64,000 bases of DNA. Source: Chloroflexota bacterium (GTDB lineage Bacteria > Chloroflexota > UBA11872 > VXNJ01). This document shows, in pieces, positions 53,893 to 61,729 of this stretch (the first letter of the stretch is position 1; each line of letters starts with the position of its first letter). The notes beneath the pieces are model-generated. The model was given only the letters and a program-made list of their open reading frames with translations. It was not told where the DNA came from and did not search any database. The translations under genes were made by a program, and so were the position numbers. The DNA lies in NCBI GenBank assembly GCA_026707405.1, contig JAPOWW010000002.1, positions 1 through 64,000 on the forward strand. Direction: 5' to 3'.

Positions 53893-55149
53893 TCAGCCAG
53901 CCAGTATCTGCTCCCTATTATCAAGCAGATGCACCCAGCTATGACCGGGCCGCAAGGCGATGGGGCGGCCGGATGAGCTTATGAACCTCGTTCGCGAGTC
54001 GAGATCGCGGCGAATCCATCTTCCATCAATTCGATGGCCGTCGTGAAACACCAGGACACGTCCCGCACCAACGGTTTCGATAGCCAGGCTGAGATTGCCG
54101 GCTGCATCTTCGACATGTTCGGTTAGTTCCGTTTTCGTGAACTGCACGATCACGTTTTCGACCGAGATCTGACGTCCGTTCAGCGCGTCGATAAGCGGCT
54201 GGCCGTCGATCCATCGCTTGTAGCTGCGCGTTTCAGGATCGTACTCGTACTTGGTTTGTGGCGCGCTGTTTGAGACTACAGCGGGGACCTGAATCGAACT
54301 CGTGGTGCCATGGTCGGGCGTCTCGTCATAAAAGACCCACGGTGATATGTCGACGAGCGGCGCAAGTCCTATCGATTCCGCGTCGGCCCTCAGTTTGGGC
54401 AAGTCGACATAGATGTTGTGGGGCGGATTGCGGTCGTCGGCCCGGAAGTAGGGACCGTCAGGGCCATAGAAAAACTCGTCGCGGTCCAGATCTCCGAGCC
54501 GGGTCAGCGCGTCGCGAACGGCGGGACTTCCGCCGACGTGCGCGAAAAGGGCCGAATACTCGCGCACAAGGCCCTCGTCGACAAATCGCGCGCTGCGAAT
54601 CGGACCAACTTTTTCCAGGTCGCTCAGAACGAAGAAGGCGGTGAACCGGGTGATGCGGCCTTCCGTTTCGTGCTCGTAGACGACCTCCGCCTCGCTGAGT
54701 CCGGTGGAAGGACGTGATTCGGAATCGTTTGGAATCTTGACGGCAATCGGTCGCCGTCCGGCGATCTCCGCGGTGGCGGTCAGTCCGCTGAGTGGCGATT
54801 TGGGCAACGGTATCGGAGTCGGCGTTGGCGTTGGCGTCGATGTGGGTGTAGGAGTCGGAGTGGGGGTGGAAGTAGGCTCTCGCGTCGGTGATGGGCTAGC
54901 GGCGGGTGACACTGTGGTCGTTGGCGGGGGCGTTGGAGATGTTCTTGCGGGCTCTCTTACCGTGGGAAGCCTGACTGTCGGAGTCGCCGCTACGGGAGCG
55001 GGACTGCTTGTTTCGACGACTGGAGCGACCGGCGCGGTTGCCTCGGCGGTGGGGGTTGGGGTGACCTCCTCTTCCTCGGCGTCGCAACCCGCCAGGGCGG
55101 CCAGCACCGCGCCCGTCGAGGCGATAGTCAAAAGGCGACGCCTGGTCAC
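53893..55149 (-). CDS. DUF3048 lipoprotein
   Basis: GTG 55149 gives an N-terminus VTRRRLLTIAS...ALAGC: a twin-arginine/lipoprotein signal with the lipid Cys at about residue 22. A Pro-Thr-Ser-rich linker of about 95 residues follows, with a run of PT dipeptides. The DUF3048 domain then starts at RPIAVKIPNDSESRPSTGLSEAEVVYE and includes VGPIRSARF and RNPPHNIYVDLPKL, as in YerB. The frame is open to 55323, but those 58 residues look unconserved; no ribosome site decides. Probably anchored outside the membrane. Function of the family is not established. Confidence 0.83.
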   Translation of the reverse strand: MTRRRLLTIASTGAVLAALAGCDAEEEEVTPTPTAEATAPVAPVVETSSPAPVAATPTVRLPTVREPARTSPTPPPTTTVSPAASPSPTREPTSTPTPTPTPTSTPTPTPTPIPLPKSPLSGLTATAEIAGRRPIAVKIPNDSESRPSTGLSEAEVVYEHETEGRITRFTAFFVLSDLEKVGPIRSARFVDEGLVREYSALFAHVGGSPAVRDALTRLGDLDRDEFFYGPDGPYFRADDRNPPHNIYVDLPKLRADAESIGLAPLVDISPWVFYDETPDHGTTSSIQVPAVVSNSAPQTKYEYDPETRSYKRWIDGQPLIDALNGRQISVENVIVQFTKTELTEHVEDAAGNLSLAIETVGAGRVLVFHDGHRIDGRWIRRDLDSRTRFISSSGRPIALRPGHSWVHLLDNREQILAG

Positions 55150-55353
55150 GCTATATGGTGAATCGAAGCTGTCGGGTGGCAATTTCGAATGTGGTTGGAT
55201 GCAGCGGCCCTTAAGCGTGACAATCGCGGCGCAAAAAATAGCATAAGTAAAGCGGTTGCCCGGTTGTATCGATCTCTCGCCGCCGGTGAGGGACGTCGGC
55301 GTCTCAACCTGGCTTTCCCGCACTACGGCGAGACAAAGTCGGGCCTTGGTCGT

Positions 55354-55365
55354 TACTTTACATAA
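55354..55365 (+). repeat. Dispersed 12-bp motif AACTTKACATAA, copy 4
   Basis: Reads TACTTTACATAA, one mismatch. GTTGCTCC follows three bases later, as it does (one base later) after copy 1, so the repeat unit may be about 23 bases. Confidence 0.55.
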
Positions 55366-55394
55366 ATAGTTGCTCCACTAGGTAGTTTCCGGTC

Positions 55395-55413
55395 GTAGAG
55401 CGGTTCGCGGACC
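55395..55413 (+). repeat. Degraded copy of the GTAGGGCGGTTCGCG repeat
   Basis: GTAGAGCGGTTCGCGGACC matches the left part of the palindrome at 56811 (preceded there by GT) with two changes; the right arm has decayed. Confidence 0.45.
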
Positions 55414-55456
55414 CGAGTCGAGCTGGAGTTAGAGAATTGGCGACTTGGCGAACACG

Positions 55457-55487
55457 CCCGCATGGTGAGCCTGTCGAACCATGCGGG
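55457..55487. repeat. REP-like hairpin with GAGCYTGTCGA loop, copy 1
   Basis: CCCGCATGGT and its exact complement enclose the 11-nt loop GAGCCTGTCGA (55467-55477): a perfect 10-bp stem. The loop matches the hairpin at 56907 while the stems differ. Confidence 0.7.
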
Positions 55488-55767
55488 GATGGACAGCTCG
55501 CGCCCCCACCGGTCAACCCCGCACGGGATATGACGCATCTCTATTCGGTGGACCCTGGAATCCGGACGAGCTCGATGAAGGCTTTGTCGAAGCGATCCAC
55601 GCGGACTCGGTCGAACGACCTTCTGTTCGTATTTCGAAATCGAGATCGTTCACCGGGCTTCAGGACGACGGGCCGCGTGCCGATTTGCGCAATGCCGCCA
55701 TTTAGTTCGCGGGCGACCGGCGGGCTTTGAGGTTCGGCTCATCGATGAGATCACGGTTCGCAATTAT

Positions 55768-55799
55768 CTACTAGATATAATGAATATTATATCTAGTAG
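55768..55799. repeat. AT-rich perfect inverted repeat
   Basis: CTACTAGATATAAT (55768-55781), loop GAAT, then its exact complement to 55799: 14 bp, almost all A/T in a GC-rich genome. GCAAT flanks it on both sides (55760-55764 and 55799-55803), like a short target-site duplication. Confidence 0.7.
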
Positions 55800-55976
55800 C
55801 AATCGTATGAACTGGCCGGGGTGATTCGGGACTTCGGACTTCGTTCCCGACTTCGCCCGGCGCAGCGGAAGACGGGCGTCGGTGTCGATCTCCTTCGACG
55901 CCTGCTGTCATGACCGATGGCCTAAAATCGAACTACCGTATACGTAGTCGCCCATCCGAGTGCAGCAAATTCGACA

Positions 55977-56657
55977 TTGGTCCCGCTCCTCGTATATCTC
56001 GCCACGATCGCAATAACAACCTGGGTTCAGGCGAAGGTCCAGCGGACCGCCGCCAAATTCTCAGCGATTAGCGCCAGCGCGGGACTCGCCGGTCATCAGG
56101 CGGCGCGGCGGCTGCTCGACTCCGTTGGTCTGCAAAATGTTCCGGTCGCCCCTTCGACCGGCCCCTTCGGCGACTACTACGATCATGTGAACAGGGAGCT
56201 GCGATTGTCGGGAGACGTATACGGCGGGACCTCCATCTACTCCATCGCCGTAGCGGCTCATGAGGCGGGACACGCTGTGCAACACCAGATTCGTTACCCG
56301 CTGCTGATGTTCAGGACCGCGGTCATTCCGGTGGCGAAGTACGGACCCGGGCTCGGGTACATCTTGCTGCTGGTGGGTGGGGGCACGCTGTTCGCGGGAG
56401 CCGGTTCTATCGGGCTCCGCCTCGTGCTCCTGGGAGCGGCCATCTACGCGCTGACGATGGCGCTGACGTTCGCCAGTTTGCCGGTCGAATTCAACGCCAG
56501 CAAAAGAGCGATTGCCCTCCTCGAATCCAACAATCTTGTTTCGCCGGAGGAACGCGCCGACGTCAAATCGGTACTCAATGCCGCGGCGCTCACCTATGTT
56601 GCCGCCGCCGCGATGTCGCTGCTAAACATCGCCCGGCTGGTGCGCCCCTTCAGATAG
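55977..56657 (+). CDS. Zinc metallopeptidase, YugP family
   Basis: Membrane metallopeptidase. N-terminal helix (LLVYLATIAITTWV), then SAGLAGHQAARRLLDSVGLQNV and the loop DYYDHVNRELRLSGDVYGG typical of the family; zinc motif HEAGH at residues 95-99. Three more hydrophobic helices follow, with FASLPVEFNASKRA between them, carrying the third metal ligand region. 226 aa, the usual length. TTG 55977 is the first start, with no clear ribosome site; family members start a few residues earlier. It is enclosed on both sides by repeat-rich DNA and has no operon partner. Function is not established. Confidence 0.88.
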   Translation: MVPLLVYLATIAITTWVQAKVQRTAAKFSAISASAGLAGHQAARRLLDSVGLQNVPVAPSTGPFGDYYDHVNRELRLSGDVYGGTSIYSIAVAAHEAGHAVQHQIRYPLLMFRTAVIPVAKYGPGLGYILLLVGGGTLFAGAGSIGLRLVLLGAAIYALTMALTFASLPVEFNASKRAIALLESNNLVSPEERADVKSVLNAAALTYVAAAAMSLLNIARLVRPFR

Positions 56658-56684
56658 CCTTCCGACTCATCCCTAATATGGGGA

Positions 56685-56696
56685 TTATGTAAAGTT
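56685..56696 (-). repeat. Dispersed 12-bp motif AACTTKACATAA, copy 5
   Basis: TTATGTAAAGTT on the plus strand, an exact inverse copy, 28 bases after the peptidase stop. It is close to the XerD half of the Bacillus dif site (TTATGTAAACT), and CATCCCTAATA-TGGGGA precedes it, in the place of a XerC arm and 6-bp centre. Confidence 0.6.
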
Positions 56697-56810
56697 GCGT
56701 CTCGACAGCCTCGACTTTCGCGGTCACCGGACGGACAAATGACGATCCCCCGAGATCGCCTGCCGTGAGCTTGCCGGTCCGCCCAGGGCCCCGAAAACGG
56801 GGAAATCCGT

Positions 56811-56832
56811 AGGGCGGTTCGCGAACCGCCCT
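56811..56832. repeat. 22-bp perfect palindrome
   Basis: AGGGCGGTTCG joined directly to its reverse complement, preceded by CCGT and followed by CCCTCTAC. A degraded relative lies at 55395. Such GGGCGGTTCGCGAACC units recur between genes in several phyla. Confidence 0.6.
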
Positions 56833-56854
56833 CCCTCTACTGGCCGTCCCCAAC

Positions 56855-56881
56855 TGTCATTTCGAGCGAAGCCGAGGAATC
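56855..56881. repeat. Intergenic repeat of the TGTCATTTCGAGCGAAG type
   Basis: TGTCATTTCGAGCGAAGCC followed by GAGGAATC resembles a short repeat found between genes in many unrelated bacteria. Single copy here. Confidence 0.45.
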
Positions 56882-56906
56882 AAACGCCCCGCCATCCAAC
56901 CCGTAT

Positions 56907-56941
56907 GCCGTGCACCCTGAGCTTGTCGAAGGGCGCACGGC
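56907..56941. repeat. REP-like hairpin with GAGCYTGTCGA loop, copy 2
   Basis: GCCGTGC-A-CCCT pairs with AGGG-C-GCACGGC around the 11-nt loop GAGCTTGTCGA (56919-56929), with one A/C mismatch in the stem. The loop differs from copy 1 at one pyrimidine only. Confidence 0.7.
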
Positions 56942-57077
56942 ACACCTCGTCATTCCCCCTACACCCCGTTTCGGCCATCGTCAAATACCCCTTTTCCACC
57001 CACCACAGGGTGATTTCCACTTTTCCACTGAACTCACTCGTTTCCAACTCGCCCGAGTGACACACATCGACGTTCTG

Positions 57078-57110
57078 AACCAGCGCCGGGGGGTTCCTTC
57101 GGCGCTGGTT
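57078..57110 (+). terminator. Terminator-like hairpin before the tyrosine recombinase
   Basis: AACCAGCGCCG, an 11-nt loop, then the exact complement CGGCGCTGGTT running into TTATG: an 11-bp stem with a four-T run. It abuts copy 6 of the 12-bp motif. Confidence 0.65.
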
Positions 57111-57122
57111 TTATGTCAAGAT
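57111..57122 (-). repeat. Dispersed 12-bp motif AACTTKACATAA, copy 6
   Basis: TTATGTCAAGAT on the plus strand (two bases off at the end of the inverse motif), directly after a hairpin and 44 bases before the recombinase start. Confidence 0.5.
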
Positions 57123-57166
57123 GGACTTTGCATCACTGAACATCGAGGAGTCGGAGAGTACGACTC

Positions 57167-58189
57167 TTGGCCCGATATCCAACCCTGAGACGCGCGCTTG
57201 AAGACGTCCGTTTGAGCTTTCGCGCCAAGTCGCCCAACACCCGCACGACGTATGCGATGGGATTGCGGACGTTCGCAACGTTTCTCGAAGATTCGGGCGT
57301 CGATCCTTCTGACGTAACCACGGACCGGCTTCCGTCCGACTGCCTGGAGCAGTTCTATCTGTGGCTGGCGGACCGTTACGGCCGTGACGCGACCTCGACG
57401 ATCAATACGCACATGTCCGCCGCCAGATCGGTGTTGCGATACCTTGCCCGGCACGACCTTGCCCCGCAGATTTCCCTGGAGAGATCGACCGAGCAAGTCA
57501 GGGCGGTCGCGTCGAGTGCAACCTACAAGGCTCCTCGTATCGACCAAAACCTGGCCTTGATCGTCGATTTTGCCAATAACGTTCCGCTCCCAAAGCCAGG
57601 GGACGGAAATAGAGACATCCGGCTGCGAACATTGCGCGACGCGGCGCTTTTGAACACCGCGTTTTGCACGGGCATGAGGCGGCAGGAGATCGTCTCGCTC
57701 AATCGGCGCGATGTCTCCGACGGGCGCTCCAGCGAAGCCATAATCCGCGGCAAGGGCGGCAAGGAGAGAGTCGTTTTCTTCGACGACGAGACGCTGTGGC
57801 GGATCCGGCGCTACCTCGACGAACGGAACGATTCGTTCGCGCCGCTGTTCATAAAGCACCACGGCGTTGCGAAGAATCCGGGACGAGGCGGCGAAAACCT
57901 GCGAATCTCGTCGCAGACTCTATGGGCCGTGGTGAGGCGGTATGCGGAGGCTGCCGGCGTGGACGCTTCTACCCACGACTTTCGCCATTTCAAGGCGACG
58001 ACCCTGCTTAATCGCGGCGCGAGCCTGTCGGAAGTCCAGGACCTTCTCGGTCACGCCTCGCCGGCTACTACCAAGCTCATCTACGCTCACTACGAAGTTG
58101 CCAAGCTGCGCGAGGCGTTCCGCGCGTACAGTCTGTCGGCCAGCGAGGCCGCCGAGCGGCTGGGCCGCCGAAGGGTCGACGGAGTTTGA
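57167..58189 (+). CDS. Tyrosine recombinase (XerC/XerD-like)
   Basis: Site-specific recombinase. SAM-like N-terminal core-binding domain (residues about 5-105, with KSPNTRTTYAMGLRTFATFL), then the catalytic domain: Arg171 in TGMRRQEIVSL, the beta-hairpin Lys in RGKGGKERVVF, H270-x-x-R273 in HDFRHFKA, H296 in LGHAS, and the nucleophile Tyr306 in KLIYAHYE. 340 aa, longer than Xer (about 300). Start TTG 57167 with GGAGAG 8 bases upstream. No second recombinase or phage genes are near, so it may be the chromosomal Xer enzyme or a solitary integrase remnant. Confidence 0.88.
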   Translation: MARYPTLRRALEDVRLSFRAKSPNTRTTYAMGLRTFATFLEDSGVDPSDVTTDRLPSDCLEQFYLWLADRYGRDATSTINTHMSAARSVLRYLARHDLAPQISLERSTEQVRAVASSATYKAPRIDQNLALIVDFANNVPLPKPGDGNRDIRLRTLRDAALLNTAFCTGMRRQEIVSLNRRDVSDGRSSEAIIRGKGGKERVVFFDDETLWRIRRYLDERNDSFAPLFIKHHGVAKNPGRGGENLRISSQTLWAVVRRYAEAAGVDASTHDFRHFKATTLLNRGASLSEVQDLLGHASPATTKLIYAHYEVAKLREAFRAYSLSASEAAERLGRRRVDGV

Positions 58190-58237
58190 ATCGATCTGAC
58201 GGCGAGACGGCTCCCTCGGGGTGGGAATCAACCGCCG

Positions 58238-59935
58238 ATGACTAGGGAGGTCCCGGAAGCCGACGTGCGCAATTGGCTCCTGGAGGAGTCTGATGAGTGG
58301 GTCGAGGCTGGATTGATTTCAGCCAGGCAGCGAGCCGAAATCGGCGCCCGCTACGACCTTGATATCGAGGTTCCCGAGCGCCCCCAAATCGCCGCGGCGC
58401 TATCCATTCGGGTTCTCGTGACGATAGCCGCCTTGGCGTTGCTTTCTGCCGGCATCCTGCTAGTGGTAGCGGCCAACTGGGATGTGCTGAATTACTGGCA
58501 GCGCGTGGCTCTGTCTGCAGGCGCCGCTCTGGCGGCGAGCGTGGCCGCGTCGCTGGTCGACCGGCCCGGCCGCCGTCGTTTGATCAGTCAGGTATTGGAC
58601 GCTGCGGCGGTCGCCGGGACGGTTGGAGTGGCGGCGATAACGTCGCAGCATCTACAGGAGTCGACCGGCGACTGGCTCAAGAACCTCTCAATCGCGTTCA
58701 TTCCAGCAGGGCTGTACGCCGAGGCGCGCCGCAATCACGCCGTCGCTGCCTTGGTCTGGGCGTGTTTCGCTGGAGTCGGGATAGGCTGGCTCGGCTACCT
58801 TGCGCCCCCTGAGAACGTAGGCGGCATTGAGCTCAGGGCGTGGTCCGGACTTGCGGCCGGCCTGGCCCTCGCCATCCGCGCGTGCGGCTGGTGGACCCCG
58901 GTGTTCGCGATAGTGGCGGGAATATTGCTCGCGGGCGGACTCGTCGCGGCGGTTACGACGCCGGACGATCCTGACGTAATCGCTCTGACCGCGGCGGGCG
59001 TGACCGGAGCGGTAGTCGCGGTGGCGCTCGTTTTTGTCCGGTTCCGAGTCCGACCGAGACCCACGTGGATTCTGGCGTTCATGGCGACGCTCGCATCGGC
59101 CATAGCGCTGCTCTGGGCGAATATCTGGGTTGAGTTGGTCGACGTTGCCGATTCCACTGTCGAAGATGCTCTTTTCGAGGCAAACATGTGGATTGCCGCA
59201 TCCCTCACCGCGATGGCCACCGTCGCTGTTATAAGCCTGACCGAACGCATCCACGGCCTTAAGACGGCATCGAGAGAAGTAGTCCGCTGGGTTATCTACG
59301 CGTTCGGCGTTATCGGTGCCTATGTTCATGGATTTCTTGCCGTGGACTATTTGCGCTCGCCTGAATCGGGTATCTCATCGAGCGGCTACTCGGGGCAGGC
59401 GACAGTAGTTGATGGAGTCATTCTGGCGATCGGCGTTGCGGTGATTGCGGTCGCCTGGCTCATCACGGATCGGGTCCTGCTGGCCGATATGAAGCAGGCC
59501 GCGGATGCCCGCTTGTGGTGGTCGCTGACACCGGGCGCGGCGCTGGCGGCGGGCGGCATCGTCTCCACCTTGTGGATTCCGGCGGCTCGTCTGGTCGGCC
59601 AGATCGACGCGGGAACCGGCGCTGAAAGCGCGGTTGCGTGGGCGGTCGGAGCAGGCGGTGTGGTCTGGATAGTGGCGATCCTGGCCGAGCGCGCGCGGCA
59701 ACTGGAAGGACGTTATTCGTACGTGGTTTGGGGGGTGGCAGGTCTCGTGGCTGTCGTGCTGGCGATACAGCTCTTTGCTCAGCCGGAAGACCTGCTCGTC
59801 AGGGGGCTTACCTTCGCGGCGATAGCGAGCTTGCTGCTCGCCGCGGTTGCAAGACAGTGGCTCAAGCCTCGATCCCACAGCGCCGCGCCTTCCGGTGACG
59901 GCCCGCCTCCCGGCGCCGATCCGAAACGGAATTGA
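58238..59935 (+). CDS. DUF2157 multi-pass membrane protein
   Basis: The N-terminal soluble part (VRNWLLEESDEWVEAGLISARQRAEI) and first helices LLSAGILLVVAANWDVLNYW are the DUF2157 signature. About 14 hydrophobic helices in 565 aa. The end overlaps the next gene by 4 bases (TTGA), and the pair DUF2157 plus a GDYXXLXY protein is a common neighbour set. Function is not known. Begins about 50 bases after the recombinase. Confidence 0.82.
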   Translation: MTREVPEADVRNWLLEESDEWVEAGLISARQRAEIGARYDLDIEVPERPQIAAALSIRVLVTIAALALLSAGILLVVAANWDVLNYWQRVALSAGAALAASVAASLVDRPGRRRLISQVLDAAAVAGTVGVAAITSQHLQESTGDWLKNLSIAFIPAGLYAEARRNHAVAALVWACFAGVGIGWLGYLAPPENVGGIELRAWSGLAAGLALAIRACGWWTPVFAIVAGILLAGGLVAAVTTPDDPDVIALTAAGVTGAVVAVALVFVRFRVRPRPTWILAFMATLASAIALLWANIWVELVDVADSTVEDALFEANMWIAASLTAMATVAVISLTERIHGLKTASREVVRWVIYAFGVIGAYVHGFLAVDYLRSPESGISSSGYSGQATVVDGVILAIGVAVIAVAWLITDRVLLADMKQAADARLWWSLTPGAALAAGGIVSTLWIPAARLVGQIDAGTGAESAVAWAVGAGGVVWIVAILAERARQLEGRYSYVVWGVAGLVAVVLAIQLFAQPEDLLVRGLTFAAIASLLLAAVARQWLKPRSHSAAPSGDGPPPGADPKRN

Positions 59936-60360
59936 GTCTGCCATTGCGCCCTCGAGAATTCGCCGCCGGATTGGCCCCCCTCATTCAACGGTTATTGCTG
60001 GGGAAACTTGGGGTCGCGATACCCCCGATCGTCGTGCTGGCGGGAATCGGGCTCGTCATCGCCGTGGGACAGGTGAGCGAGTCGGAGTGGAGCACATACC
60101 CGATACAGGAGTTCGAAGCCACGCCAGTCGATCCCATTGAGCCGCTTCGCGGCGCGTACGTCGATCTTCTGATAGACGATCCCTCAAAACCCGACGGCCG
60201 CACTACGGTGAGGTTCCTGGCGCCGGAGGATGAGGCGCGTCAGATCGAAGCCGCGCTGCGGGATGGGCCGGTAAAGGTGGAAGTGCGGCGCGCGCCTGAC
60301 GGAAGGATGCGCGCCGTCGCCGTCGTCACCGCCGACGGACGCCGTTTCGACACGCGTTAG
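59932..60360 (+). CDS. GDYXXLXY-like single-span membrane protein
   Basis: One transmembrane helix (IPPIVVLAGIGLVIAVGQV, residues about 30-48), then LRGAYVDLLIDD, which corresponds to the G-D-Y-x-x-L-x-Y motif in altered form, and a beta-rich C-terminus ending VVTADGRRFDTR. 142 aa, short for the family. TTG 59932 overlaps the DUF2157 stop, so the two are coupled. The assignment rests on the motif and on adjacency; function unknown. Confidence 0.65.
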   Translation: MSLPLRPREFAAGLAPLIQRLLLGKLGVAIPPIVVLAGIGLVIAVGQVSESEWSTYPIQEFEATPVDPIEPLRGAYVDLLIDDPSKPDGRTTVRFLAPEDEARQIEAALRDGPVKVEVRRAPDGRMRAVAVVTADGRRFDTR

Positions 60361-60423
60361 GACTCAAGCGGAATAGAACGACGCTTCTATTTCGGGGCAA
60401 TTGAATCGACCGTCGGAGTTCTT

Positions 60424-61671
60424 CTAAGGGCTGCCCGACCGCCGGTTCCCGGTCAGTTCGAATGCTCTGAATTGAGCCACCAGACGCGTTGGAATAGCGC
60501 CCTTGATGACCGTACCCTCTGGAGCGTATTCGACGCTTTCGACAGTCCCCTCCCTGTGGAATAGGTCTACGAGCCGTCCTTGGCTGAAGGGTATCGCGAC
60601 GGTCACTTCACGCATGTCCCGAAAGATCCGGGCAGCGATCTGCGTGCGCAGGTCGTCGAGGCCGGTCCCCGTTTTCGTTGAAACCACGACAGCGTCCGGG
60701 GAAACTACCTCACCGGGACGGCCCACGAGATCGACTTTGTTGAGAACCGTAATCACCGGTTTGCCAGACACCTCTAGCTCTTCGAGCGTTTCCTCCACGC
60801 ACAGAATCTGGCCCGGAATGTTTGGTGCGTTCAGGTCGACGACGTGAAGGAGGAGGTCGGCTTCGCGAATTTCCTCCAGGGTCGCGCGAAACGCGGCTAT
60901 CAGCCGCGTGGGCAGACGCTGCATGAAGCCCACGGTGTCTATCGCCAAGACGGGCTGGGAATCGGGGAGATCGACGCGGCGGGCTAGCGGGTCGAGCGTC
61001 GCGAACAGCTTGTCCTCGACGTAGGCTCCTCCTTCGCTCAAGGCGTTCAGCAGACTCGACTTGCCTGCGTTGGTGTAGCCCACGATGGCGATCGTGGGCA
61101 GGTCCTTCTTCTTGCGGGACTCCCGAATGAGAGACCGGCGGCTCCGCACGTGTTCGAGCCGCCTGTCGATCTCTGCGAGCCGCGCGCGAAGCTGCTGCCG
61201 ATCGACCTCGATCTGGGTCTCACCGGGACCCCGCGTCCCGATTCCACCGCCGGTCCGTGAAAACTCGACCCACAAATCGGAAAGCCTGGGGAGCAGGTAC
61301 TCGATCTGAGCGCGTTCGACCTGTAACTTTCCCTCGGCGGTCGTTGCGCGATGCGCGAATACGTCGAGTATTAGCGCCGTGCGGTCGACGATCTTTACTC
61401 CAATAGTCTTTTCCAGGTTTCGTTGCTGGCGGGGCTTGAGGTCCGAATCGAAGACGACGGCGTCGCAGTCGAGCTGCGCAACCTCCACCGCGATATTTTC
61501 CGCCTGACCGCGGCCTATCAGGGTCGCGGGATTGATCTTGCGGACTTGCAGCGTGCGTGCCCGGCGCGAACTGGCGCCCACCGTATCCAGCAAAGTCTCA
61601 AGTTCGGCCAGCGAAACGGAAGGCGGCCACGCCGCGTCTCGCTCTTTGAAGTCAAGTCCTACGAGATAGAC
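60424..61671 (-). CDS. hflX: GTPase HflX, start codon unclear
   Basis: Ribosome-associated GTPase. HflX N-domain (NPATLIGRGQAENIA, VVFDSDLKPRQQRNLE), linker with GGIGTRGPGETQIE, then the G domain: G1 GYTNAGKSS, G3 DTVGF, G4 NKVD. Similarity to HflX continues upstream of the first canonical start (TTG 61593) through SVYLVGLDFKERDAAWPPSV, yet no ATG, GTG or TTG occurs in frame back to the TAG at 61756-61758. I begin at GTC 61671 (416 aa). A GTG in the next frame, after GGGGAAGG, suggests a one-base error instead. 58 bases after dapL. Confidence 0.87.
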   Translation of the reverse strand, partial: VYLVGLDFKERDAAWPPSVSLAELETLLDTVGASSRRARTLQVRKINPATLIGRGQAENIAVEVAQLDCDAVVFDSDLKPRQQRNLEKTIGVKIVDRTALILDVFAHRATTAEGKLQVERAQIEYLLPRLSDLWVEFSRTGGGIGTRGPGETQIEVDRQQLRARLAEIDRRLEHVRSRRSLIRESRKKKDLPTIAIVGYTNAGKSSLLNALSEGGAYVEDKLFATLDPLARRVDLPDSQPVLAIDTVGFMQRLPTRLIAAFRATLEEIREADLLLHVVDLNAPNIPGQILCVEETLEELEVSGKPVITVLNKVDLVGRPGEVVSPDAVVVSTKTGTGLDDLRTQIAARIFRDMREVTVAIPFSQGRLVDLFHREGTVESVEYAPEGTVIKGAIPTRLVAQFRAFELTGNRRSGSP

Positions 61672-61729
61672 CGATTCACGCCCGGCGTCGCCTTCCCCGT
61701 TTTTGCGAGTTTGGGCGGACGCTGCCGCC

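Larger units (their letters stand above)
55150..55976. other. Repeat-rich gap before the zinc peptidase (827 bases)
   Basis: No gene is supported. It holds copy 4 of the 12-bp motif (55354), a degraded copy (55395-55413) of a palindrome seen at 56811, a REP-like hairpin (55457-55487) and an AT-rich 14-bp inverted repeat (55768-55799). The first 170 bases may be the leader of the DUF3048 gene. Confidence 0.6.
56658..57166. other. Repeat-rich gap before the tyrosine recombinase (509 bases)
   Basis: No gene is supported. In order: copy 5 of the 12-bp motif (56685), a small CCCCG-AAAA-CGGGG hairpin (56789-56802), a 22-bp palindrome (56811), a 27-base widespread-type repeat (56855), a REP-like hairpin (56907), a terminator-like hairpin (57078) and copy 6 of the 12-bp motif (57111). 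The mix is typical of a spot where small repeats accumulate. Confidence 0.65.

Noticed and set aside
54780-54890. Minisatellite-like run of GGCGTT and GGAGTGGG units
   Set aside because: It encodes the Pro-Thr linker of the DUF3048 lipoprotein and is explained by low-complexity coding.
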